Shown here in pieces: positions 1 to 9,527 of a stretch of 50,371 bases of DNA. The stretch comes from Stereum hirsutum FP-91666 SS1 (taxonomy: Eukaryota > Basidiomycota > Agaricomycetes > Russulales > Stereaceae): NCBI RefSeq assembly GCF_000264905.1, contig NW_006763131.1, positions 37,198-87,568 on the forward strand. The letters run 5' to 3'. The notes under the pieces were generated by a model. That model was not told where the DNA came from. It did not search any database and saw nothing but the letters and a program-made list of their open reading frames with translations. Every line of letters begins with the position of its first letter. Position 1 is the stretch's first letter. The position numbers and the translations under genes are program-made.

Positions 1-227
1 GCTAGACGCTGACAGTCCCTCTAAGAAGCCAACGACCAGCAAAAGCCGGCCGGGCTATTTAGCAGGTTAAGGTCTCGTTCGTTATCGGAATTAACCAGAC
101 AAATCACTCACCAACTAAGAACGGCCATGCACCACCACCCATAAAATCAAGAAAGAGCTATCAATCTGTCAATCCTAGTTATGTCTGGACCTGGTGAGTT
201 TCCCCGTGTTGAGTCAAATTAAGCCGC

Positions 228-296
<69 letters not shown>

Positions 297-424
297 AGAA
301 CCCAAAGACTTTGATTTCTCGTAAGGTGCCGAGCGACACATAAAATTGAGTTCGCCCGATCCCTAGTCGGCATAGTTTACTGTTAAGACTACAACGGTAT
401 CTGATCGTTTTCGATCCCCTAACC

Positions 425-470
<46 letters not shown>

Positions 471-648
471 AGTTAGTCTTGCGTCAATCCAAGAATTTCA
501 CCTCTAGCAACGCAATACTAATGCCCCCAACTATCCCTATTAATCATTACGGCGACTCTAGAAACCAACAAAATAGAACCGCACGTCCTATTTTATTATT
601 CCATGCTAATGTATTCGGGCATAGGCCTGCTTTGAACACTCTAATTTT
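1..648 (-). rRNA. 18S (SSU) rRNA, partial copy
   Basis: The reverse strand reads as the central to 3' part of a fungal 18S rRNA. It contains the universal stretches around the A-site, including AAACTTAAAGGAATTGACGG and the segment ending in GGGACTGTCAGCGTCTAGC at base 1. Homology stops near base 648, just upstream of AAATTAGAGTGTTCAAAGC, and continues into unrelated repeat DNA, so the 5' part is missing. The 3' part lies beyond the window edge. Compared with the usual fungal sequence as I remember it, this copy seems to lack one G in TTGGTGGAGTG and has several substitutions. It may be a dispersed, decaying fragment or the edge of the rDNA array interrupted by a repeat. Confidence 0.9.
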
Positions 649-1804
649 GGTGACAAATTACCTTTCGATATGTTGCTGGGGCTTAACTGGTTAAGAAACC
701 ACCTTTTATTCATAGGGCAAGGAGACACGGGGACATACCTGACCTTCAACGGTGATACAGGGCATGTGATGAGTACCAGGACCCATGAGTACCTGCAATG
801 GATACTCGTAAGGCACACCATTGGGTACCTGTATCCGTGGATACAGATACTCGTTCCCACAGGTGGCTGCATGGATACAGCCTGTTGCGCTTCAGGCCCC
901 ACAGATACTTGTGGGAGAGTACCTGCCATATCCCATCGGAATTTGCCGGAGGCCTGACATGTGTCCAGTGATGCTTTGCTGGCACACTCTTCTCTGAGCA
1001 CACACCACCATTGACAGAGTTGACAGATTGTGTTTCTGTGTTTGCTGATGATGCTCATTCTAGGCACTTGTTTCTTTGTCTATTGGTACTTTGTTGGAAG
1101 AGATTTGGTGTGTTCATTGTTGGGAATGATGGTACTCACCTGATGAGTCCCTCCCTCCCACTCTTATTATAAATTTGTTTGTTCTCCACGTACATTTCCA
1201 AAGTTGTGAGGTCAATCGATGTTTCTGGATGTTCCACATCGCCTCCTGTACTTGGTTTGATGCAATTTGGCCCACCTGTTGTCGAGAACAACACTATTGA
1301 CCTGGTGAGTACCCCCCTGCTTCCTTCTATCATAAATTTGTTTGTTCTCACTCAATTCCGCATACTTTTCCAATGTTGCGGGTTCAATTGACCCGTATTA
1401 ATGTCCTTCATCACCCGCTGTACTTGGTTTGATGTGATTTGACCCACTCATTGTTGAGAACAATGGTCCTGATCCGGTGAGTACCCCTCCACCCCCTTCC
1501 CCAGCTCATATTTACCACAGTACCCACAGGTACCCCTCTGGTACCTTCAAGATACCTGTAGATTATTTCTATCCATAAGTACCTGCCCATCGGCAAGTAC
1601 CTGCATCCGTGGATATGGATACCCATTCCCATGGATGCCACCCTGGATACAGGGAGCTGGGGTGGTCAATGAAATCATATATCAAGGAAGGTGTAGTGTA
1701 CTTGGCCATTCAAACGAGATAGTTCAGTAAAGTGACTTGCCTCAGTACTTTAGAGTACTGAGGCCTCTGAGGCACTACTGTATAGTATTGTGTGAGTAAA
1801 AGTT
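649..1804. repeat. Repeat-rich non-coding DNA
   Basis: No credible gene is seen. The stretch holds many copies of a short motif like TACCTGTATCCGTGGATAC (for example around 820-850 and 1600-1625), followed by GTTCCCA-type words, on both sides of a larger tandem repeat. The open frames here are repetitive in composition and lack family features. It probably belongs to one or more old transposable elements whose ends I could not fix. Confidence 0.6.
1118..1490. repeat. Tandem repeat, unit about 165-175 bp
   Basis: Two full diverged units and a partial one can be read. The word CTGTACTTGGTTTGATG occurs twice about 175 bp apart, and TAAATTTGTTTGTTCTC occurs twice at similar spacing. GAGAACAA followed by GGTGAGTACCCC also recurs. 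Identity between units is moderate, so the array is old. No open reading frame is shared by the units. Confidence 0.65.
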
Positions 1805-3123
1805 CTGTGGTGGTCAAAGGTTTTGTCCACAGCTGTAATGTCCAGGCTTGGATAGTGATCCAAGAGTGGACGCTCGTTCAAGTGCAGGCGTGATGTCTAT
1901 CACGAGTGCGATCGGCCGTGTCCTAAGAAGCCTTACTTCTGGTTCGAGTAACTGGTGTAGTGGCGATTCTACACAGTCAAAGGGTCTTGATGTCGATAAG
2001 GAAACTAGTCCTGCTGAAAGGACTAGTTCAAGTACAAGCTAAGAGACCAGGTAAAACAGAGATGAATAGGTTAAAGAACTCCCCTCTACTAGGGTCGTCT
2101 TTATATACTAAATACATGCGCAGCCCTTGAAGGCTATGAGACAGATAAATAAGTCAGTCTGAGTCGTACCGATACTGTGCCCCAGTCCGTAGTTGCTGCG
2201 GAAACCTATACCTAATAAATATAGTATACAAGCGTATGGAAACCTATGAGTCGCAGTCCAAGGCTATGAAAAGCTATGTAGTCCGTAGTCGAGAATACGA
2301 AGGAGTCGAGATACATCTACTAGTCCATGAAATGTTCATCAACCGGCCATATGAGTGGAAGATGTATATGTGGTTAAATAAAGAAATACTACCCCTCGAG
2401 TCATAAGAAGAAAAGGAAACGAAAATAAGTCCATAACAACAGCTTCAGCCGTGCATAGCTCAACGAGTTCCGCTCGGATCAACTTGTTGTATAGACCAAA
2501 ATTGTAGCTCACAATGCCTACTTTCACACTGTAACCTGGTTGGAATTCATTTGTTGGGTACTTCCTGAGATATGAGCCAAACAACCAAAAGCAATGCATA
2601 GTGGGCCATTGTGGCCACACCATAACAGCCTTTGGGCATAATGGCTTATACATAGCCTAAAACTACACTATCATAGTATTCCGTAGCACATTTTACCTCA
2701 ATTTTTGGTGATGCCATTGAGGAGCTATGTGCCGTGCAAGACAGGCTTCAGATGGCTCTTTGTGCCACAAATTGCCTTTTTTGGCTCAAACTCACAAACT
2801 TGCACGGCACATAGCTCCTCAACGGCGCCACCTAAAATGGAGGTAAACTGTGCTATAGAGTACTGTGATAGTGTAGTGTTAGGCTTTGTATAAGCCATTA
2901 TGCCCAAAGGCTGTTATGGTGAGGCCACAATGGCCACTTTGCATTTTTTTCGGTTGTTTGGCTTATATCTCAGGAAGTACCGAACAAAGAAATTCCAACC
3001 AGGTCACAGTGTGAAAGTAGGCATTGTGAGCTATAGTTTCGGTCTACACAACAAGTTGATCCGAGCAGAACTCGTTGAGCTATGCACGGCCGAAGCCGTG
3101 AACAAAACTTTTGACCGCCACAG
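1805..3123. mobile_element. Foldback (palindromic) MITE, interrupted by a solo LTR
   Basis: The two ends are inverted copies: CTGTGGTGGTCAAAGG on the left and its near complement ending in CCACAG on the right. Behind the ends, about 300 bp arms (roughly 2444-2747 and 2797-3100) are long imperfect inverted repeats around a ~50 bp loop near 2770. After removing the LTR insertion (605 bp plus one 5 bp duplication) the element is about 709 bp. TA follows the right end; the left flank is TT, so a TA target duplication is possible but not proved. There is no transposase, so it is non-autonomous. Confidence 0.85.
1834..2438. mobile_element. Solo LTR, 605 bp, with 5 bp target duplication
   Basis: It begins TGTAATGTCC and ends CCATAACA, the usual TG...CA of LTRs. 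It is flanked on both sides by the same 5 bp, ACAGC (1829-1833 and 2439-2443). Cutting it out with one ACAGC restores the left arm of the surrounding palindrome, which then mirrors the right arm at 3085-3110. This shows that the MITE was there first. No internal retrotransposon sequence remains, so it is a recombination remnant. Gypsy or Copia origin cannot be told from the LTR alone. Confidence 0.9.
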
Positions 3124-3148
3124 TACACAATGCTGGTTTGTGGGTATA

Positions 3149-3466
3149 GTACTTTTGTTCATTGTAGTACTTTTTGCGTGTTTCGTACTTCTGCCAGCCT
3201 AGTACTTTCTGCTGGTGTAGTACTTTTTTCCAGTGCAGTACTTTCTGCTGGTGTAGTATTTTTTTCCGCTGCAGTATTTTCTACTGGTGTAGTACCCTTT
3301 TCCGGTGCAATACTTTTTCTGGTGTAGTTTTTTTCTGCTGGGGTAGTGCTTTCCGCCGGCGTAGTACTTTTTCTGGGGAAGTACTTTCTGTGGTCTTAGT
3401 ACTTTTGCTGGGATAGTACTTTCTATTGTTATAGTACTTTCTGTCGGCATCGTACTTTCCGTCTGT
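3149..3466. repeat. 18 bp minisatellite (GTAGTACTTTCTGCTGGT-like)
   Basis: About 15 or more imperfect tandem units of 18 bp, each with a core like TAGTACTTT followed by a variable CTGCTGG half. The period is a multiple of three, which opens several reading frames through it on both strands. These are repeat artefacts, not genes. The array starts about 25 bp beyond the right end of the palindromic MITE and stops just before the hAT-like element. Confidence 0.85.
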
Positions 3467-3491
3467 GAACACTGGCTCGCTTAGTATGTTC

Positions 3492-4101
3492 TAGTATTTG
3501 CCATGGGTATGGAGATACTCGCGGTGTTTTGGACCTATACCCGCACGGTATGGGTATGGGTTTGACCCTCCCAGACCCGCAAATTTTGGTTGCCCTGTGA
3601 GAAATGTTCCGAGTGCTCTGTGGCATCCTAGAGCACTCGAACTGGTGTTTTAAACACCTTCTAAGTCTTCAAATATTTATTCGTTACTTTCATGAATTAA
3701 TTGACCAAACCCTGCGCGTAAAAACCTGCGGTCTTGCAGGTACGGGTTTAGCGTGTCATGACCTTTCGTCATTTCCATCCTCTTTCTATTATTTCCTGGT
3801 GTGTGCCACAGTTGGGCCATACTTTTCCGAGTTTCTGTGCCACAGTGGCCTGGGTTTGGTTGTGTTTGGTTCTGTCTAGTATATAAACCTAACTACTTCC
3901 TGTTTTTTACTCTAGTCTTGAGATCGTCAGTCTCCCCCCTATACAACCTTTTTCTCGCCCTTGGTGTGTGTTTCTGAGTGAGAGATCGCCTGCCAGCAAC
4001 CCCTCTTTGTAGGATATGGTGGTTCTGGTGTGGTCGTGACACAGCGGGTACGGGTATGGTTCTCAAAGTTGTACCCGCAGTTAGACCCGTGCCAAACCCT
4101 A
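3492..4101. mobile_element. hAT-like non-autonomous element, 610 bp
   Basis: The flanks carry a perfect 8 bp direct repeat, GTATGTTC (3484-3491 and 4102-4109), the target duplication size of hAT transposons. The element starts TAGTATTTGCCATGGGT and its other end, read in reverse, is TAGGGTTTGGCACGGGT, so the termini are inverted repeats of the TAGGG type. Weaker inverted similarity reaches about 60 bp inward with GGGTATGG and TACCCGC words. No transposase is present. A short hairpin (CGAGTGCTCT...AGAGCACTCG) lies inside near 3610-3640. Confidence 0.85.
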
Positions 4102-4120
4102 GTATGTTCGCGTAGGGATA

Positions 4121-4374
4121 CTGTACTATTTCGATCAATTCGGCGGTCATGCATCATAGGCCCTCCGAAATCGACGAAATGTCACAACTGTAACACAACA
4201 CATTGCCAAATGTCGAAACCATCGGGCGGCTTTTCGTCCCAAAAGGGCAATTTTGAACGATTTTTGTCGATTTTTTGCTCGGTGTCACGTGGCTTCGCCG
4301 CATTGACGAAACCATCGCGGACGCGGAGCCTGTCACACCTCACAGTACGTGCCGAATTGATTGAAATAGTACAG
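4121..4374. mobile_element. TA-flanked MITE, 254 bp
   Basis: Terminal inverted repeats CTGTACTATTTCGATCAATT and its complement at 4351-4374 match over 24 bases with one mismatch. TA sits immediately outside each end (4119-4120 and 4375-4376), as expected for Tc1/mariner-type elements. It lies only about 20 bp from the right end of the hAT-like element. No coding sequence is present. Confidence 0.8.
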
Positions 4375-4768
4375 TAAACCCATGTTTTGTTATGTTTTTT
4401 TTCTGTCCCGGCCCGACCGCTTGAGATCGCCTGACCATGATTGCTATGTTCTTACTTTATCCACTTACCCGTATTTTTACTTACACTTCTGATTTCTTGG
4501 ATGAACATGGATGTTCCATGTAAAGTGGCCTGTGGATGTTGCGCACATGGAGTGTTTCAAGACGAAACCGTGGCCAACCGAGGCCTGTAACATCAGTAAG
4601 TCACTCAATAGTCAAGAAAGGCCACGAAGTGCCACTCCCAAAAGTAAAAGCACCCACCACCCTGCTCTGAATTTTTACGACCTCAAGATGACAGGGAGGA
4701 TACTTCTGGTTCCAGTACCTATCACACTGAAATACGAGATGGACAGCACAACATAATGGTTTAATTAA

Positions 4769-4873
4769 GGCCTAATGGTCTAGTAGCATGATACCTCCTT
4801 CGGGCTTTACAACCCGGATATCTTTGATATCTTGATTTGGAGGTGGTCCTGGGTTCAATTCCCAGTTAGGCCC
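4769..4873 (+). tRNA. tRNA-Pro (anticodon CGG) with intron
   Basis: The acceptor stem is GGCCTAA (4769-4775) with TTAGGCC (4866-4872) plus discriminator C. The T arm is CTGGG-TTCAATT-CCCAG. The anticodon stem is CCTCC (4794-4798) with GGAGG (4839-4843), and the loop becomes TTCGGGT, giving anticodon CGG at 4801-4803, after removal of a 33 nt intron at 4805-4837. The intron starts one base after the anticodon, the standard place for nuclear tRNA introns, and contains CCCGG able to pair with the anticodon region. The mature length is 72 nt. A TTTT run at 4874-4877 is the RNA polymerase III stop. The internal A and B boxes (TGGTCTAGTAGC, GGTTCAATTCC) are recognisable. Confidence 0.93.
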
Positions 4874-4877
4874 TTTT
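4874..4877 (+). terminator. RNA polymerase III terminator of tRNA-Pro
   Basis: TTTT immediately follows the discriminator base of the tRNA. Confidence 0.75.
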
Positions 4878-5673
4878 GTTATTCTTTTCTTCGGACAACC
4901 TGTCCCTATATCATTCAACCGTTTTGGTCCAGAGACCTTTTACCTACACGTTCAGCATTTTCAGGCATAGTTTCCGTCAAACTTGTTGTACTTGATACTC
5001 GCCATAGAACACCCGAACCATTTCGGCTTGTAAGACTTAAGGACTGCTTTCGCACTGGCAGCAAACCTGTGTGCGTCCGACTGGAAGGTGATAGGATGCT
5101 CTGATACAACTCCATGCCTACAATTGAGTATAGCGTGTGCGTGTCGAAGTCAATGATATCGATCAAAAGTCGATAACGAGGCCCGACACCACTCACGCAA
5201 AGGACACGCTCCGCGCACGCCAAACGCGAGAACGCTAAAACAAAGCCAAACTACAAACCAAACTTTGTACATGCAGAGAAGAGAAGAAAAGATGGAACCG
5301 GTCAAATCGAACCGGAGACGGCGACTGCGTACTAGACGGAGGATGTGAGCATGGGCGGCTGTGCGCGCAGGACACTGTACATTGACAAGAAATGAGGACG
5401 ATGACTGGACGGATAGTTGACATGGAGCGAGAATGGGGAATGTACAATGGAGGGGGCCGAGTACTCGTGGACAAGAAAGTGGGGACGTCGTTGACGGTGA
5501 TAATACACAGAATGAGTTGTGGAGTGGGCATGAGACACGCTGATGCGAGTCGCTCAAGAAAAGGTTATATACAGTATCCTATAAGCGAGGAAAAACGCCG
5601 ACGAAGTTAGCCAACGAGATAGCGGTTGCAGAAACAGAGCACACGCACCTTCGAAACATCGATCAACTACTCA
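4878..5673. other. Intergenic region, nothing firm
   Basis: This lies between the tRNA and the 3' end of the LRR gene. A minus-strand open frame of 135 codons (5150-5557) has Ser/Pro-rich, low-complexity composition and no domain I recognise, and plus-strand frames are also poor. I see no promoter or repeat that I can defend. Confidence 0.4.
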
Positions 5674-7734
5674 CTAGATCGCCGGAGCCACATTCGCCCC
5701 CGCCGCTACGAGCGCTGCTCCTCCCCCGACCTCCATTGCACCCGAGGCTCCAACTTCGTCTACTTTCCCGGCCAAGAAATCCAAGCACCCGTGCGAACAA
5801 CCCCTCCACAACAACGGCACCCGTCCAGACTTTTCCCCGACCTTATGCCCAGCGATCTTCTCCACCCAAACAAACCTCTCCTCCGCGGGATGCAAGAACG
5901 GCGGACCCTCGTACACCCATGACCATTCCTCCCCTTCTTTCGACCACTCCTCCTCTCCCTTTCCAGTCTCACCGCTCGTACCCGCATCGCCCTCTCGGGC
6001 GGGGGCCACACGGACCCGATGCGACGGGTTAGGACATCTCTTCAACGCCCATTCGTCGTTCATATCCTCTCCGTCGACATATCCATTCACCTCCTTCCCA
6101 TCCCCCCGACTCGGAATACTCTTCGCCACGATATCCGCGCCACAACCTCGCAAAGCACGAAGGACGTTAGGAGAGCCTTCAGCGGGGAGGGGAGGGCTGG
6201 CGATGGTGGTCAGGTTGGTAGGCGTCCGAGTGAAGGAGCGTTTGAATTTCTTGAGGGGAGAGGGCGATACCACGTCGTTGGATGTGGGACGAATCTTTTT
6301 CGGTGTTATGTTGGTTACGAGGAAAGGCGGGGCCGATGAAGGCAGAACGGTAGGTGATGAAGATGTGGCTGTAAGGGAACGCGTGCTAGTTGTCGCGGTT
6401 GAAGGGGCGGGCGAGTTCAGATATCGATAGCTGAGCTCAAAGAGGGATTGGACACGTGTTTCGAGCAGGGTGATCGTCTCGCCAGCTATAGAGCGAGGTA
6501 GTTCCACGACGCCGCGTACGTCTGTCGCGTTCTGGGCAGGGCTTAGCCCTGAGGTGTCAGAGGACGAGCCTGGAGCAGATATGGACGAGGATGGCGAAGA
6601 AGTGGATGCTGGGGGTGGAGGTGTCGGTTCGGGGAGCCAAGGGTTGCCGGTAATGGATAGGTTCTGGAGCGAGGGCATAGACGCCATCTCGGCTGGAAGG
6701 AATCTAAGACGGTTCGACGAGATGTTGAGCTCACGGAGAGCAACGAGCTGGCAGATTTGTGGTGGGATACGTTCGATGAGGTTATTGCCTATGAGACGAT
6801 GGTTGAATACGACGTTGTTAGACTTAGATCTGCGAAGGGATACATACAAGCACGTAAGACACGTACGGATAGACAAAACGGTCAAATTCGTCAGGTCGAA
6901 AAGCTCTCGGGGCAGACGGACGATCTGGTTCTGAGCGAGAAAGAGTCTCAATCCTCCGGGATCGTTCGCGTCGTTCTGGGTATGAAGATGCGGCTGACGG
7001 GTAGCGAAGAGAGCCCGAGACCGTTGCGCTGCGGATGCAGGGTCCGTTTGAGTGCGTATGAAGTCGCGCGATGAAGGACTGTCGGGGGTAGTAGATATTG
7101 GTGGTACAGGGGCAGGCATGATGATGAGGTGGGCGAGGTCGCGAATCGTCGGGGATATGAGAGTAAGATTACGATGACTATCCAAAGTGACATATGTGAG
7201 CTTTCAGACCTCAAAATAAATAGGGAATTGGACGCACGCAAGATCAACTATGCCCTTAGCTTCATCGACCGCACTGTTAATCGTCTCCGCCCACAACTGA
7301 TGCTCCTGCTGTTCTCGCGTCAACTCCTCCGGCGTAGGCACACTACGCGGCACCATTGGAACTCTCCAAGGATTCCCAAGCGGCATATCCACGGCTGGTG
7401 CAGCCCAGGGATCGTCGTAGTTCTCGATCTCGTTCTCAGAGAGGACTCGCGGAGGCTTCTTCTCGTACATGGGCGGCGGCCTTGTCGAATTTGTGGACCC
7501 AGCATATGGATGTTCAAATAACGGTTTCCAAGGCGGTCTGGCGTCGCTTTCAAAGTCAAAGTCATTGGACTCCAGGCCCGGAGATGATAAAGGTGAAGAG
7601 TCGGCAGGCAGATGAATGGGTGACCCAGCTGGAGAGGATCCTGCGGATGAAGACGGAGACATCAGCGCCCTTTCCTCTTTTGTAGGAAAATATCGAGGGA
7701 ATTGTGGATATGACGAGGATGGAGGGGAAGACAT
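5674..7734 (-). CDS. Leucine-rich repeat protein
   Basis: Three exons on the minus strand: 7734-7238, 7177-6867 and 6788-5674. Both introns are GT-AG (60 and 78 nt) and the phases agree, giving 640 residues. The N-terminal ~130 residues are Ser/Pro-rich. From about residue 160 the chain has leucine-rich repeats, including VDLAHRNLTLI, LPRELFDLTNLTVLSI, IPPQICQLVALRELNI and MPSLQNLSITGNPW near residues 240-325. A long low-complexity Pro/Ser/Thr part follows. The last ~130 residues form a conserved-looking unit with RCPNPSH, GPPFLHP, ERFVW and WRGCSHGCLDFL, so Cys and His residues may bind metal. The repeats suggest a scaffold role; no enzyme domain is seen. The layout resembles fungal LRR proteins of unknown role. 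The start was chosen as the first ATG of the Met-Ser-Ser-Pro frame. Confidence 0.82.
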
Positions 7735-7934
7735 AGCGATGGGACTATAGGATGGGGAAGAGGAGACGATGGTGGTAAGGGAAAGAGAAGCAAAGCTGAA
7801 CGCGGCACACGACTTCGTTTACCGCATTGGCGCGCGCCGCGCGAATACAGGCAATTGGTCACGTGGTCGACGCGTCGCGTCGCGTTGATCCTAGTTGATG
7901 TGGCGATCAACCCCTGAGGCCGCCCCTGACTTTC

Positions 7935-9275
7935 AACCTCTAACAACTCGACTGCAGATTCTGAACGCGAGGTACATACACTAGACCTGCGCTCCGAATT
8001 TTTTTTTGCAAGTGGATGCGAGTATTTTTACCACCCATCGAGTCCCAATGAATCCTGAGACTGACATGGCGCGCCACATCAATTTACAGTATCGCCTCAT
8101 GCACTCTTTCCGCTGCTTCACAATCTACTCTCCTTCCTCGACAGAGGAAATAAGTTGCTGTTTTTTAACGACTACAGTCATGGTTGATGGTTGACTTCCC
8201 TTTGCACAGACGCTGAAAATACAAAGGTCGCTGGTCTACTCACGACCATTCCGGTGACGAGCGATGCGCAATACAACGCCACTCTTTCCTGCTTCAATGT
8301 CTTCTACGTAGGTTGAATACCGCTCAGAATTAAAAAGTGGTATATGTCGGCCATGACGCTCTCTTGGTATTCTGCCATGACTCACCTCGCTGAGTGCGTC
8401 CCACCATCTCGCCTCTGTCCAAATATTCTTTCTTATCGGGTTTCTCCCAGCCATCAACACCGGCTTCGATGCCCCTCTTTTATGCACACTCCGAACCTAC
8501 CATAGCTTTCAAGTCGCTCCCATCTTCCTCGGCTATCATCAAATCCGGAATGTTTCTCGCTGCCGGCTACACACTCTCGGCCTTATGAAGGCTTCAGTGA
8601 TCGACGGTGTCCAACTTGCGACACGAAATAGCTTGCTCGTTCTCGTGTCGTACGGTCCTATATATAATAGTATTTCGTGGTGTGCGGATAAAGCGATCGG
8701 GTACACGAAGGTACACTCCTCCTCCTTCTCGCTTTTCAGTCCTATCGTTCTCTCCTTCGCTAGGTGTCTTGCGTCTGATTGGTTTCTCGATGGGCAGGCT
8801 CATGGGCATCGGGAACCTTAGCGTTCTCATTACTTTGTGAATCGCCAGCATGCCACACCGGATACAGTATGTCCCAGGCTTTCAGACTCTCTTCTTCTCC
8901 CCCGCACTCCCCAACTCGTTCCTCGACACGCATATGCGCCGTTTCATTCTTCAACTTCTGAATTCAGAACACTGACCACGATTCATCTCATGTTTTATAT
9001 TCAGATATCACCCTCGCTCTCGCCGTCATGGGCATTGTCTGCACGATCTGGCTCAAGATTGTTTATACGCAGATCAACGGGCGAAGAGACGCGCTCACGC
9101 ATGAGGTGATCTCGCAAGATTGAGACGTGAAGGAGGTGTCAGTCTCTTCTTTCCTCAGCCCGTGCTCTTTCACCTATATGCTTATCTGAGTACTCACACA
9201 TCCTGTGAACAGAGCCGACGCAACGGATCGTTCACCACACTTCGAGGATATCGACTACAGTAGGGTTAGTTCACG
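7935..9275 (+). pseudogene. Decayed copy of the MFS permease gene at 44235-47016
   Basis: Base by base this stretch parallels the intact permease on the opposite strand. Homology starts inside intron 1 (CTCGACTGCAG before ATTCTGAACGCGAGG) and goes through the second exon, the region after KVD, the TDAQYN exon and the SGMF-AAGYTLS exon. Near 8580 it jumps straight to the IDG-QLATR exon, so about 1.3 kb coding the middle membrane helices is deleted. The first exon is absent. It then continues to the 3' end, where NRADATDRSPHF matches the permease C-terminus NRADAADRSPYF. A Trp codon in the final part is TGA at 9121-9123, and several frames are broken. It cannot make a transporter. Confidence 0.88.
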
Positions 9276-9527
9276 GCTGGTCGAGTTTCCCTTCCTATAC
9301 ATCTTTCGATCTGCACCTAGGTTGTTTGTTATTGGATTTGTCGCTGTTAGCGAAGAAGCTCCAGCGAGCCTTTCCTCATACCACCCCTATACGATCCGTC
9401 ATCTCAAGCAAAAACATGCAACGGCCACATCAGATCAAATGGACGTCTGTGTGCGAGTACCTGAAGAGCAGCCCATGAAACACCGAATAACCCATAAAAA
9501 TAAGCATATCTCGTTCCTTCCTAATCC
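9276..9527. other. Short intergenic segment
   Basis: This lies between the end of the permease pseudogene and the 3' end of the Zn2Cys6 gene. I see no gene or clear element. Confidence 0.4.

Noticed and set aside
606..1067. Minus-strand open frame of 153 codons over the rRNA junction
   Set aside because: It crosses the rRNA fragment and short repeats, has no family features and looks like chance.
3174..3472. Several open frames on both strands with YYTSRKY- or AGVVFFS-like repeats
   Set aside because: They are translations of the 18 bp minisatellite, whose period is a multiple of three.
5150..5557. Minus-strand frame of 135 codons upstream of the LRR gene's 3' end
   Set aside because: Low-complexity Ser/Pro composition, no domain and no splice partner.
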